This document shows, piece by piece, positions 1-7,531 of a stretch of DNA of 64,000 nt. A model generated the notes under the pieces. The model was not told where the DNA came from. It saw nothing but the letters and a program-made list of their open reading frames with translations, and made no database searches. Where the stretch lies: positions 248,001-312,000 of the forward strand of contig CAWGFN010000005.1 of assembly GCA_963821885.1 (NCBI GenBank). The letters are read 5' to 3'. The position numbers and the translations under genes were made by a program. Positions within the stretch are counted from its first letter, which is position 1. The number at the start of each line of letters is the position of its first letter. The stretch is from Oleiagrimonas sp963821885 (GTDB taxonomy: Bacteria > Pseudomonadota > Gammaproteobacteria > Xanthomonadales > Rhodanobacteraceae).

Positions 1-229
1 CGGCCTGCTGCGCCGCGACCTGCGTTTTGCCGGCATGGCCACGCATCTGTGGCATCAAAGCCGCAAGTACCGCGGACGCAGCATCAACGACGACATCCTC
101 GATGCCACCGTGGCCCATGCGTCGAGCCGCTGCGAACTGGGCATCGACGCGCACCTGGCCGAATTCGCGACGCCGCCGGAGGACCTGCGTGCCAGCGTCG
201 CGCCGGTGCCGCGCGCCGGGGAACCCTAG
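1..229 (+). CDS. Family 2 glycosyltransferase, C-terminal fragment
   Basis: Only the last 75 or so codons are present; the reading frame runs in from the left edge at base 2 and stops at TAG 227-229. The visible residues include LRFAGMATHLWHQSRK followed by a polar stretch with NDDILDAT. This resembles the end of GT2 enzymes that make surface glycans, in which an LWH motif precedes a conserved Asn/Asp-rich helix. The catalytic DXD region is outside the window, so substrate and linkage cannot be judged. It converges on the ArnT-like gene. The assignment rests on a short motif and is tentative. Confidence 0.55.
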   Translation, partial: GLLRRDLRFAGMATHLWHQSRKYRGRSINDDILDATVAHASSRCELGIDAHLAEFATPPEDLRASVAPVPRAGEP

Positions 230-256
230 CCGAATCCGCGGGGCCGTCCGCGGCCA

Positions 257-278
257 CCCCGCGCAAGAGGGCGCGGGG
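257..278. terminator. GC-rich hairpin between convergent genes
   Basis: An 8-bp perfect stem (CCCCGCGC with GCGCGGGG) around a 6-base loop lies between the ends of the GT2 fragment and the ArnT-like gene. There is no T run on either side, so it is at best a weak or Rho-assisted terminator. Confidence 0.3.
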
Positions 279-293
279 ATCCGGAGCGACGGC

Positions 294-2003
294 TCAGTCG
301 TCGTCGTGGCCGTCCGCCGGCACGCAACCGGGCACCAGGGCGTCGGCCGGCACCAGCCACCACTCGCGACGGTTGGCGTGGCCGACATGCACGGCGCGGT
401 CGCGGACCACGCAATCACCCATGGCCTGCTGCAGCACGAACAGCCGGCGCGGGCCGGGATCGGCGCGCAGCCACTGCGAGGCGGCCCGGAACTGCTGCGG
501 CCAGGGCCGCATGAAGCCGAATTCGGTCACCGGGCCCTGCGCCATCAGCAGGTTCTGCTCCTTCCAGGCGACCAGGCCCAGGGTCACCCGCGGGCCGGCA
601 AGATCACGCGCGCGTTGCATCACGTCCAGCGCCGAGCGATCGCCGTTGAGGATCGGGTAGCCCCACAGCCCGTACAGGCTCCACAGGGCCAGGGCGAACA
701 CCGCCCAGCCGACCGCCGCGCGGCGCACGCGGAACACCAGCGCCGCGAGCAGCCCGCAGGCGCCGATGGCCAGCAACACGTGCCAGATGCGCGGATCCAG
801 GCTGGCCTCGATGCGCAGCGCCCAGGCGGGATGACGCAGCATGGCCAGCGCGGCGGCGGTCGTGAACAGGGTCCCCAGCAGCAGCGTCAGGCCGAACAGC
901 GCGCGGCGCGGACCGGCCTTGCGCAGCAGGCCGGGCAGCAGCGGGGCCAGGGCCAGCGCCACCATCGGCAGTGCCGGAAGGATGTACACGTCGCGCTTGC
1001 CCGGGCTGAGCGAGAAGAACACCAGCACCAGCAGCCACCAGGCCAGCGGCAGCAGCACGCGCGCATCGCGTCGCTTCAGGCGTCGCCACCATGCCGGGAT
1101 CGCCCACGGCAGGAGCAGGGCCAGCGGCAGCCAGTCGCTGGCCATGATGCCGAGGAAGTACAGCGGCGAATGGAGGTGCCCGGGCGGCGTGGCGTAGCGG
1201 TGCACGGTCTGGCCGAACAGGATGTTTTGAACGTAGGCGGCGTGCTGCGGATCGCCATCCAGATGCGCCACCAGCACCATCGGCACCACCCAGGCCAGGA
1301 TCGGCAGCACGAACAGCGCCAGCGATCCGGCCCAGCGCCAGGCGCCGGTCGGCAGCGCCAGGTGTCGCCAGCCGCGCCGCCGCGCCAGCACGTAGGGCAC
1401 CAGCATCAGCAGCGCCAGCACGCCCACGCCCTTGGTGATCACGCCGATGCCGGCGAACAGGCAGCCGATCGCGAACCAGCGCCAGCTGGGTCCGAGGAGC
1501 AGGTGCCGCAGCAGGCCATAGTTGGCCAGGGTGATCCAGCCCACCTCGACCGGGTCGATCTGCGCGTTGCGGAACTGGTAGGTGAAATGGATGGTGACCA
1601 GCAGGGTGGCCGCCGCCAGCAGGCCGCTGCGGTGGTTCCACAGCCGGCGCCCGAGGTCGTACACCAGCGCCACCGTCATCAGACCCGACAGCAGCGACGG
1701 CAGCAGGAAGGCCACGCGCCAGCTGCGCGTGACCATGAAGAACATCGCCTGCAGCCACATGAACAGCGGCGGCTTGTCCGGGTACAGCTCGTGGCCGCGG
1801 TGCGGGAACAGCCATTGGCCGTGCTCGACCATCCAGCGCGCGACCAGGGCGAAGCGCGGTTCGTCCGAGGGCCACGGATCGCGCAGGCCGATGCCGATGC
1901 CCAGCAGCACCAGGGCGAAGGCCAGCAGCGCGATCCATTCGCTGCGCGCGTGGCGCAGGATCAGGGGACGGGCGCGGGAGAGCGGGACGGGTCGGTTCAA
2001 CAC
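294..2003 (-). CDS. ArnT/PMT-type membrane glycosyltransferase
   Basis: This 569-residue polytopic inner-membrane protein belongs to the GT39/GT83 fold, which transfers sugars from polyprenyl-phosphate donors to lipids or proteins. The first periplasmic loop carries DPWPSDEPRFA (residues 42-52), whose Asp-Glu pair matches the catalytic acidic motif of ArnT and protein mannosyltransferases. YPDKPPLFMW follows at 74-83. About a dozen hydrophobic segments span the rest. The start is GTG at 2003. It lies last in the def-fmt-rsmB direction of transcription, with a 67-base gap. The real acceptor, lipid A or another glycolipid, cannot be told; an arn operon is not seen nearby. Confidence 0.8.
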   Translation of the reverse strand: MLNRPVPLSRARPLILRHARSEWIALLAFALVLLGIGIGLRDPWPSDEPRFALVARWMVEHGQWLFPHRGHELYPDKPPLFMWLQAMFFMVTRSWRVAFLLPSLLSGLMTVALVYDLGRRLWNHRSGLLAAATLLVTIHFTYQFRNAQIDPVEVGWITLANYGLLRHLLLGPSWRWFAIGCLFAGIGVITKGVGVLALLMLVPYVLARRRGWRHLALPTGAWRWAGSLALFVLPILAWVVPMVLVAHLDGDPQHAAYVQNILFGQTVHRYATPPGHLHSPLYFLGIMASDWLPLALLLPWAIPAWWRRLKRRDARVLLPLAWWLLVLVFFSLSPGKRDVYILPALPMVALALAPLLPGLLRKAGPRRALFGLTLLLGTLFTTAAALAMLRHPAWALRIEASLDPRIWHVLLAIGACGLLAALVFRVRRAAVGWAVFALALWSLYGLWGYPILNGDRSALDVMQRARDLAGPRVTLGLVAWKEQNLLMAQGPVTEFGFMRPWPQQFRAASQWLRADPGPRRLFVLQQAMGDCVVRDRAVHVGHANRREWWLVPADALVPGCVPADGHDDD

Positions 2004-2070
2004 GGGCGCCGGAGTCAGCGGTCAGGCGCCACAGGATACCTGCCGGCGCGCGTTGGCGTCGGCGCCAGGG

Positions 2071-3384
2071 TCAGACGCGCTTTTCGATTGCCGCGTAGTA
2101 CATGCCGTCGAGGTCGGCATCGCCCGGCAACACCTGCCAGCCCGGGCCGGCCGGCTGGCCCATGGGCAACTGCAGCGGCACGGGCTCGGCATCGACGTGG
2201 TCCGCGAGGAACGGTGCGACGACGGCTTCGTTCTCCGCGCGCAAGAGCGAGCAGGTGACGTAGAGCAGGCGCCCGCCCGGCGCCAGCAGCGGCCAGAGCG
2301 CTTCCAGCAGGGCGCGCTGGATCGCGTTCAGCGCGGCGATGTCGCCGGCGCGGCGATGCAGGCGCACGTCCGGACGCCGGCGCAGCACGCCGGTGGCCGA
2401 GCACGGCGCGTCGATCAGGATGCGGTCGTACGGGTGGCCATCCCACCAGTCGGCCGGATGGGCGGCATCGGCCTGGACGACCCTCGCGACCAGGCCCAGG
2501 CGGGCCAGGTTCTCGCGGATGCGCGGCACGCGCGCGGCATCGAGCTCGACCGCCAGCAGGTCGACGTCGTGGCGCTCCAGCGCGTGGCAGGCCTTGCCGC
2601 CGGGCGCGGCACAGGCGTCGAGCACGCGTTGGCCATCGGCCAGGTCGAGCAGCTCGGCGGCCAGCTGCGCCGCGCCGTCCTGCACCGCGAAGTCACCGCT
2701 GGCGAAGCCGGGCAGGCGGGTCACGTCGGTGCTCTGCGCCAGCACCACGGCGTCGTCGAGCGCGGGATGCGCGTGCGCGGCGATGCCGGCTTCGCGCAGG
2801 CGTTCGAGCAGCCGTTCACGCGAGCCGTGGCGGCGGTTGGCGCGCAGGGTCAGCGGCGCCTCGCGGTTGGCGGACGCCAGGATGCGTTCGGCCTGCCCGG
2901 GCCAGTCGCGCTCGACGGCCTCGATGAACCAGGCCGGTTGTGCCCAGCGCGACACCGGCGAGCGGTCGAGCGTCGCCTTGAGGGCGTCGGCCTCGCGCTG
3001 CCAGCGGCGCAGGATGGCGTTGACCAGGCCAGCCATGCGCGGCTTGCCCAGCACGCGGACCGCCTTGACCGTGGCGTCGACGGCGGCATAGGCCGGCAGC
3101 TCCAGTACGTCCAGCTGCACCAGCCCCAGCACCAGCAAGGCATGCACCGAGGGCGCCTTGTCGCGCAGCGGCGTGTCGAGCAGGCGGTCCAGCGCGGCGT
3201 CGTAGCGCAGCCAGCCGCGCGCGCCGGCCTGCACCAGTGCGTGCAGCAGCGCACGGTCGCGGGCGTCGGCGAGCTTTGGCGCCGCGCGTCCCAGCACCTC
3301 GCGCGCCGAGGCGCCGCGCAGGGCGATGTCGGCCAGCGCGGTCGCGGCCAGCGCGCGGGTGTCGGTGGGATGGGTCCGGGCCAT
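2071..3384 (-). CDS. rsmB: 16S rRNA (cytosine-967-C5)-methyltransferase RsmB
   Basis: RsmB methylates C967 of 16S rRNA using S-adenosylmethionine. The N-terminal ~150 residues form the NusB-like RNA-binding domain. The C-terminal Rossmann methyltransferase has the SAM motif DACAAPGGK and the two catalytic cysteines expected of m5C enzymes, in DAPCSATGV and VTCSLLRAEN. I chose ATG 3384 (MARTHPT, 437 aa); a longer open frame to 3450 would overlap fmt and shows no homology. It begins 13 bases after the fmt stop, giving the usual def-fmt-rsmB order. Confidence 0.93.
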   Translation of the reverse strand: MARTHPTDTRALAATALADIALRGASAREVLGRAAPKLADARDRALLHALVQAGARGWLRYDAALDRLLDTPLRDKAPSVHALLVLGLVQLDVLELPAYAAVDATVKAVRVLGKPRMAGLVNAILRRWQREADALKATLDRSPVSRWAQPAWFIEAVERDWPGQAERILASANREAPLTLRANRRHGSRERLLERLREAGIAAHAHPALDDAVVLAQSTDVTRLPGFASGDFAVQDGAAQLAAELLDLADGQRVLDACAAPGGKACHALERHDVDLLAVELDAARVPRIRENLARLGLVARVVQADAAHPADWWDGHPYDRILIDAPCSATGVLRRRPDVRLHRRAGDIAALNAIQRALLEALWPLLAPGGRLLYVTCSLLRAENEAVVAPFLADHVDAEPVPLQLPMGQPAGPGWQVLPGDADLDGMYYAAIEKRV

Positions 3385-3397
3385 GGGCGGCAGCGCG

Positions 3398-4340
3398 TCA
3401 GGCGCCGTGCGGACGCAGGTCCGGTCGTGCGTTGAGGTAGTCGGCGGCATCGATCCGCCGGCCGCCGGCGCGCTGCACCGCGCGAAGGCGCAACGCGCCC
3501 TCGCCGCAGGCGATGTCCAGGCCCTCGGGCCCGGCGCCGATGATCCGCCCGGGCGCGGCGGCCACGTCGTCCTCGAGGGCCGTCGCGGCCCACACGCGCA
3601 GGCGTTCGCCGGCGACTTCGGCGACCGCGACCGGCCACGGGTCGAAGGCGCGCACGGTGCGTTCGAGTTCGATCGCCGGGCGCGCGAAATCCAGCAGCGC
3701 CTCGGCCTTGTCCAGCTTGTGCGCGTAGGTCACGCCGGTCTCGGGCTGTGGCTCGGGCGTCGGCAGGTGTGCCGTCGCGGGCATCCCGCAGGGCCTGGCC
3801 CAGCACGTCGGCGCCCAGTCGCGCCAGGCGGTCATGCAGGCTGCCGCCGGTGTCCCCGGGCGTGATGGGCGCATGCTCGGTCATCAGCACGGGGCCGGTG
3901 TCCAGGCCGGCCTCCATCTGCATCAGGCAGACGCCGGTCTCGCGGTCGCCGGCGGCGATGGCGCGCTGGATCGGTGCCGCGCCGCGCCAGCGCGGCAGCA
4001 GGCTGGCGTGCACGTTCCAGCAGGCGATCGTGGGAATGTCCAGCACCGCCTGCGGCAGGATCAGGCCGTAGGCGACCACCACCAGCAGGTCGGGCCGGTA
4101 GGCGGCGAGCTGTCGCTGCGCCTCGGGATCCCTGAGCGTGGTCGGTTGCTCGACCGCGATGCCGGCCTCGAGCGCGGCCTGCTTGACCGGGCTTGGCGTC
4201 AGCTTGCGACCGCGCCCCGCGGGCCGGTCGGGCTGCGTGTACACGGCCACGACCTCGGCCCCGCTGCCCAGGCAGGCCTCGAGGCAGGGCACGGCGAATT
4301 CGGGGGTGCCGGCAAAGACCAGCCGCAGGGGTTCGGGCAC
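3398..4340 (-). pseudogene. fmt: Methionyl-tRNA formyltransferase Fmt, apparent frameshift
   Basis: Fmt formylates initiator Met-tRNA with 10-formyl-THF. The N-terminal two thirds read well from ATG 4340: FAGTPEFAVPCLEA, the catalytic Asn/His segment WNVHASLLPRWRGAAPIQ, and GLDTGPV. After about base 3770 this frame loses homology (DARATARDRRD). The family-typical continuation LPTPEPQPETGVTYAHKLDK appears in another minus-strand frame and runs to the stop at 3398. One extra base in the stretch 3762-3772 explains it. The gene is 6 bases downstream of def. The two halves together are full length and well conserved, so a sequencing error or a very recent mutation is more likely than an old pseudogene. 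Confidence 0.88.
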
Positions 4341-4346
4341 GCGAGG

Positions 4347-4850
4347 TCAGCCCGCCTGGCGACGCTGCTTGTCCAGCTTCTTCAGCAGCATGGAGCGTTT
4401 CAGCGGCGAGAGGTAGTCGGTGAAGACCTTGCCTTCCAGGTGGTCCATCTCGTGCTGGATGCACACGGCCATCAGGTCTTCCGCTTCCAGGGTGAAGGTG
4501 GTGCCGTCGGCATCCTCGGCCTCGGCGCGCACCCAGGCGGCGCGCTCGACGTTGGCGAACAGGCCGGGGAAGGACAGGCAGCCCTCCTGCTCCATCTGCT
4601 TGCCGCGGCGCTCCAGGATGCGCGGGTTGCAAAGCACCAGAGGGGTGTCGCCGTTGTCGGACACGTCCATCACGAACAGGCGCTGGTGATGGTCGACCTG
4701 GGTCGCGGCCAGGCCGACGCCGCGGGCGTCGTACATGGTCTCGAGCATGTCCGCGACCAGCGCGCGCAGGGCATCGTCGAACACCGCGACGGGCGCGGCC
4801 TTGGTGCGCAGGCGCGGATCGGGGAATTCGAGGACGGTGAGCTTGCTCAT
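4347..4850 (-). CDS. def: Peptide deformylase
   Basis: Def removes the N-formyl group from nascent proteins and is an Fe/Zn-dependent hydrolase. The 167-residue product has all three motifs in order: GVGLAATQ, EGCLSFPG and HEMDHLEGK, supplying the metal ligands Cys, His, His and the catalytic Glu. ATG 4850 (MSKLTVLEFPDPRLR) gives the normal length; the frame stays open to 4934 but that extension is not conserved. It is the first gene of def-fmt-rsmB and is divergent from the LysM gene. Confidence 0.95.
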   Translation of the reverse strand: MSKLTVLEFPDPRLRTKAAPVAVFDDALRALVADMLETMYDARGVGLAATQVDHHQRLFVMDVSDNGDTPLVLCNPRILERRGKQMEQEGCLSFPGLFANVERAAWVRAEAEDADGTTFTLEAEDLMAVCIQHEMDHLEGKVFTDYLSPLKRSMLLKKLDKQRRQAG

Positions 4851-4957
4851 GATGGAGATCCGGATGTCTTGCGGTCGCGCCGGCATCCGCGGGCGCCCAA
4901 GCGCCAATCTGCGGGCAAATCGGCGAAAAACCAAGAGCCGGCGCGTCTAGCATGGCC

Positions 4958-5030
4958 ATTGTACGTGCTTGCGGCCTGTGTCGCGAATCCTCGCCTTCGC
5001 ATTTGCGTCCGGGGGCGAATCAGCTACACT
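4958..5030. promoter_or_regulatory. Divergent promoter region def / LysM gene
   Basis: On the plus strand TTGCGT (5003-5008) and TACACT (5025-5030) are 16 bases apart and sit 35 bases before the LysM start codon, a good sigma-70 match. On the minus strand TACAAT (complement of 4958-4963) could be the -10 box for def, but no clear -35 box precedes it. Confidence 0.5.
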
Positions 5031-5065
5031 CGCAAAAACCTTGGGGAAACGGGGGATTACCCGTC

Positions 5066-6184
5066 ATGTTTAAGAAAACGCTTGCCCTGTTCGCCGGCCT
5101 GCTGGTGACTGTCGCGGTGTATGCCGCCAGCGCCCAGCTGCGTCCGGGTCATCCGGACACCTACACGGTCAAGAAGGGCGACACGTTGTGGGGCATCTCC
5201 GCCCGTTTCCTGGTCAAGCCCTGGCTGTGGCCGGAGATCTGGCAGGCCAACCCGCAAGTGCACAACCCGCACCTGATCTATCCGGGCGACGTGCTCAACC
5301 TGGCCTACGGCAGCGAAGGCAGCAGCAAGCTGGTGCTCAAGCCGCAGGCACGCGAGGAGGGCTCGCCGATTCCGGCCATCCCCCTGGACCAGTTGAGCAT
5401 GTTCCTCAAGGACCTGCGGGTGGTTGACGGCGACGCCCTCAAGCAGGCCCCCTACGTGGTGGCGTTCGAGGAGAACCGGCTGCGTGGCATTCCGGGTCGC
5501 TTCCTGTACGTGCGCGGCATGAAGGAAGGCGCGCCAGGCCAGCGTTACGCCGTGGTCAGGCCCAGCCATGTGTTCCGCAAGTTCGAGGATGCGCCGAAGA
5601 CGATCGCCGACTCGATCGACAGCAATGTCTCGATGGTCGACGGCCCGTGGACCGAGAACATGCGCAACAACGGCCATCGTGGTGCGGGCGAGATCATCGG
5701 CACCGAGGTAATGGTGGTCGGCCACGCGCACTTCCTGCGTGGCGGTGATCCCAGCACGCTGCTGCTCGATGACAGTACGCGCGAGATCCGTGCCGGCGAC
5801 CGCCTGATGCCGGTCGATGACCACCCCTACGATGCCACCTATTATCCGCACGCGCCGGCCAGGGTGCCCGATGATGCGCGCGTGATCGCCTTCACCGATG
5901 CCCTCAATTCGGCGGGCCCGAACGAGGTCGTGGCGTTGTCGATCGGTCGCAGCGAGGGCGTGGAGAATGGCCAGACCTACTCCGTATTCCAGCCTGGCGA
6001 GAACATTCACGACGACATTGCCAGCTCCAGTCTGCGTCGCGGCGTCGGCGAGCGCGTGACCCTGCCGCCGGAGTTCATCGGCCATGTCATGGTGTTCCGC
6101 ACCTTCGACCACGTCAGTTACGGACTGGTGATGGACGGCATCCGGCCGGTGAAGCTCGGCGATACGCTGGAGATGCCCGAGTAG
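5066..6184 (+). CDS. Secreted LysM-domain protein
   Basis: This 372-residue protein starts with a short basic stretch and a hydrophobic segment (MFKKTLALFAGLLVTVAVYA, residues 1-20) that acts as a signal peptide. One LysM peptidoglycan-binding domain follows at about 32-80 (YTVKKGDTLWGISARF ... IYPGDVLNL). The remaining ~290 residues have no motif I recognise. A LysM gene of this type beside dprA and opposite def is a common arrangement in Xanthomonadaceae. Its role is probably envelope or cell-wall related. ATG 5066 was preferred over 4952 because it places the signal sequence at the N-terminus. Confidence 0.85.
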   Translation: MFKKTLALFAGLLVTVAVYAASAQLRPGHPDTYTVKKGDTLWGISARFLVKPWLWPEIWQANPQVHNPHLIYPGDVLNLAYGSEGSSKLVLKPQAREEGSPIPAIPLDQLSMFLKDLRVVDGDALKQAPYVVAFEENRLRGIPGRFLYVRGMKEGAPGQRYAVVRPSHVFRKFEDAPKTIADSIDSNVSMVDGPWTENMRNNGHRGAGEIIGTEVMVVGHAHFLRGGDPSTLLLDDSTREIRAGDRLMPVDDHPYDATYYPHAPARVPDDARVIAFTDALNSAGPNEVVALSIGRSEGVENGQTYSVFQPGENIHDDIASSSLRRGVGERVTLPPEFIGHVMVFRTFDHVSYGLVMDGIRPVKLGDTLEMPE

Positions 6185-6222
6185 GCCTGACGCGGGCGCA
6201 GGCATCGGCCCGGGACTACACG

Positions 6223-6250
6223 ACGGCGCGGCTTCGGCCGCGCCGTTTTT
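6223..6250 (+). terminator. Rho-independent terminator after LysM gene
   Basis: A 9-bp perfect stem (CGGCGCGGC / GCCGCGCCG) with a stable TTCG tetraloop is followed by five T residues. It lies 39 bases after the LysM stop codon and just before dprA, so dprA needs its own promoter. A TAGACT box at 6266-6271, seven bases before the dprA ATG, is a possible -10. Confidence 0.85.
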
Positions 6251-6277
6251 CGTGGGTCCGCGGCCTAGACTCGGGAC

Positions 6278-7426
6278 ATGCCGACAGAACATCAACGCAT
6301 GGCCTGGCTGACCCTTCTGCGCACGCCGGGCCTGGGCTCCCGGGGGATGCGCGTCCTGCTGCGGGACGCCGGCAGCATCGAGGCGGCGCTGGAGCGGGCG
6401 CGCAAGAACGGCGTGCCGGGTGGCGGAACACGGGCACGCCACTGGCTGCGCGCCCCCGATGCCGGGCGTCTGCGGGCCGATGCCGACTGGCTGGCGGTTC
6501 CCGGGCATCGCCTGCTGTGCTGCACGGACGAGGACTTCCCGCCGCAGCTCGAACACATGCCCGATCCGCCCGCCGCGCTGTTCGTGGCCGGCGATGCCGG
6601 CCTGCTGCTGCACCCGCAACTGGCCGTGGTCGGGGCGCGCAACGCCAGTCCCGCCGGGGCACGCAACGCGACGGCCATGGCGCAGGCGTTGTCCGTTTCC
6701 GGTCTGGTCATCACCAGCGGCCTGGCCGAGGGCATCGACGCGGCGGCGCATCGGGCGGCGCTCGAAGCCGGTGGCGGGACGGTCGCCGTGGTCGGTACCG
6801 GGCCGGACCGGGTCTACCCGCGGCACCACGCGAAGCTGGCGCAGTCCATCGTCGAGCAGGGCGTGCTGGTCAGCGAATTCGCGCCGGGCACCTCCGCGCG
6901 CGCCGGCCACTTTCCGCGTCGCAACCGCATCATCGCCGGCCTGGCGCTGGGCACGCTGGTGGTGGAAGCCGGCATGCGCTCGGGTTCCCTGATCACCGCG
7001 CGGCTGGCCGCAGAGGCCGGGCGCGAGGTGTTCGCGTTGCCGGGGTCCATCCATCATCCGCTGGCGCGTGGCTGCCACCGCCTGATCCGCGACGGCGCCT
7101 GCCTGGTGGAGACGGTCGACGAGATCCTGGCCCTGCTGGCGCCCCTGGCGCGCGCCCAGGGGCGGGAGTTGTCGTCGCGCCTGGCACGGGCCGCTCCGGC
7201 GCGCGGCCGGCCACCGCCGGAGCCGGCCGACCCCGGCCACGGGCAGCTGCTCGCGGCACTTGGACATGACCCGACGACGCTGGACGAGGTGTGCCAGCGC
7301 AGCGGTCTGGCGGTCGCCCAGGCCGCGTCGATGCTGCTGGAGCTGGAGCTGTCCGGTATCGTGGCCAGCCAGCCGGGAGGCCGCTACCAGCGCCTTGCCG
7401 GGCCCGGCAAGGCGGGCCCGGCGTGA
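6278..7426 (+). CDS. dprA: DNA-processing protein DprA (Smf)
   Basis: DprA binds incoming single-stranded DNA during natural transformation and loads RecA. The 382-residue product has an N-terminal SAM-like helical region, the extended Rossmann fold with AVVGARNAS and TSGLAEGIDAAAHRAAL, the segment FPRRNRIIAGLA, and a C-terminal winged-helix (DprA_WH) region near residues 325-375. The presence of dprA agrees with competence but does not prove it. The last codons contain a 22-bp perfect palindrome. Confidence 0.93.
   Translation: MPTEHQRMAWLTLLRTPGLGSRGMRVLLRDAGSIEAALERARKNGVPGGGTRARHWLRAPDAGRLRADADWLAVPGHRLLCCTDEDFPPQLEHMPDPPAALFVAGDAGLLLHPQLAVVGARNASPAGARNATAMAQALSVSGLVITSGLAEGIDAAAHRAALEAGGGTVAVVGTGPDRVYPRHHAKLAQSIVEQGVLVSEFAPGTSARAGHFPRRNRIIAGLALGTLVVEAGMRSGSLITARLAAEAGREVFALPGSIHHPLARGCHRLIRDGACLVETVDEILALLAPLARAQGRELSSRLARAAPARGRPPPEPADPGHGQLLAALGHDPTTLDEVCQRSGLAVAQAASMLLELELSGIVASQPGGRYQRLAGPGKAGPA
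7392..7413. repeat. 22-bp perfect palindrome at dprA 3' end
   Basis: Bases 7392-7402 and 7403-7413 are exact reverse complements with no loop. They lie inside the final dprA codons, just upstream of topA. As RNA it would form a GC-rich stem. No T run follows within 25 bases. Confidence 0.5.
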
Positions 7427-7531
7427 CGCAATGCTTGACAGCCCGCTAGGGCGTGTGGTCCCACTAGATATAGATACGTGTACGGGCGGGGCCCCGGCAC
7501 GCCCCCCAGCCCGACACGAATGGCACTCTGC

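Noticed and set aside
4851..4934. N-terminal extension of peptide deformylase from ATG 4934
   Set aside because: The extra 28 residues are Arg-rich and unlike the family, and ATG 4850 gives the conserved MSKLTVLEFPDPRLR start.
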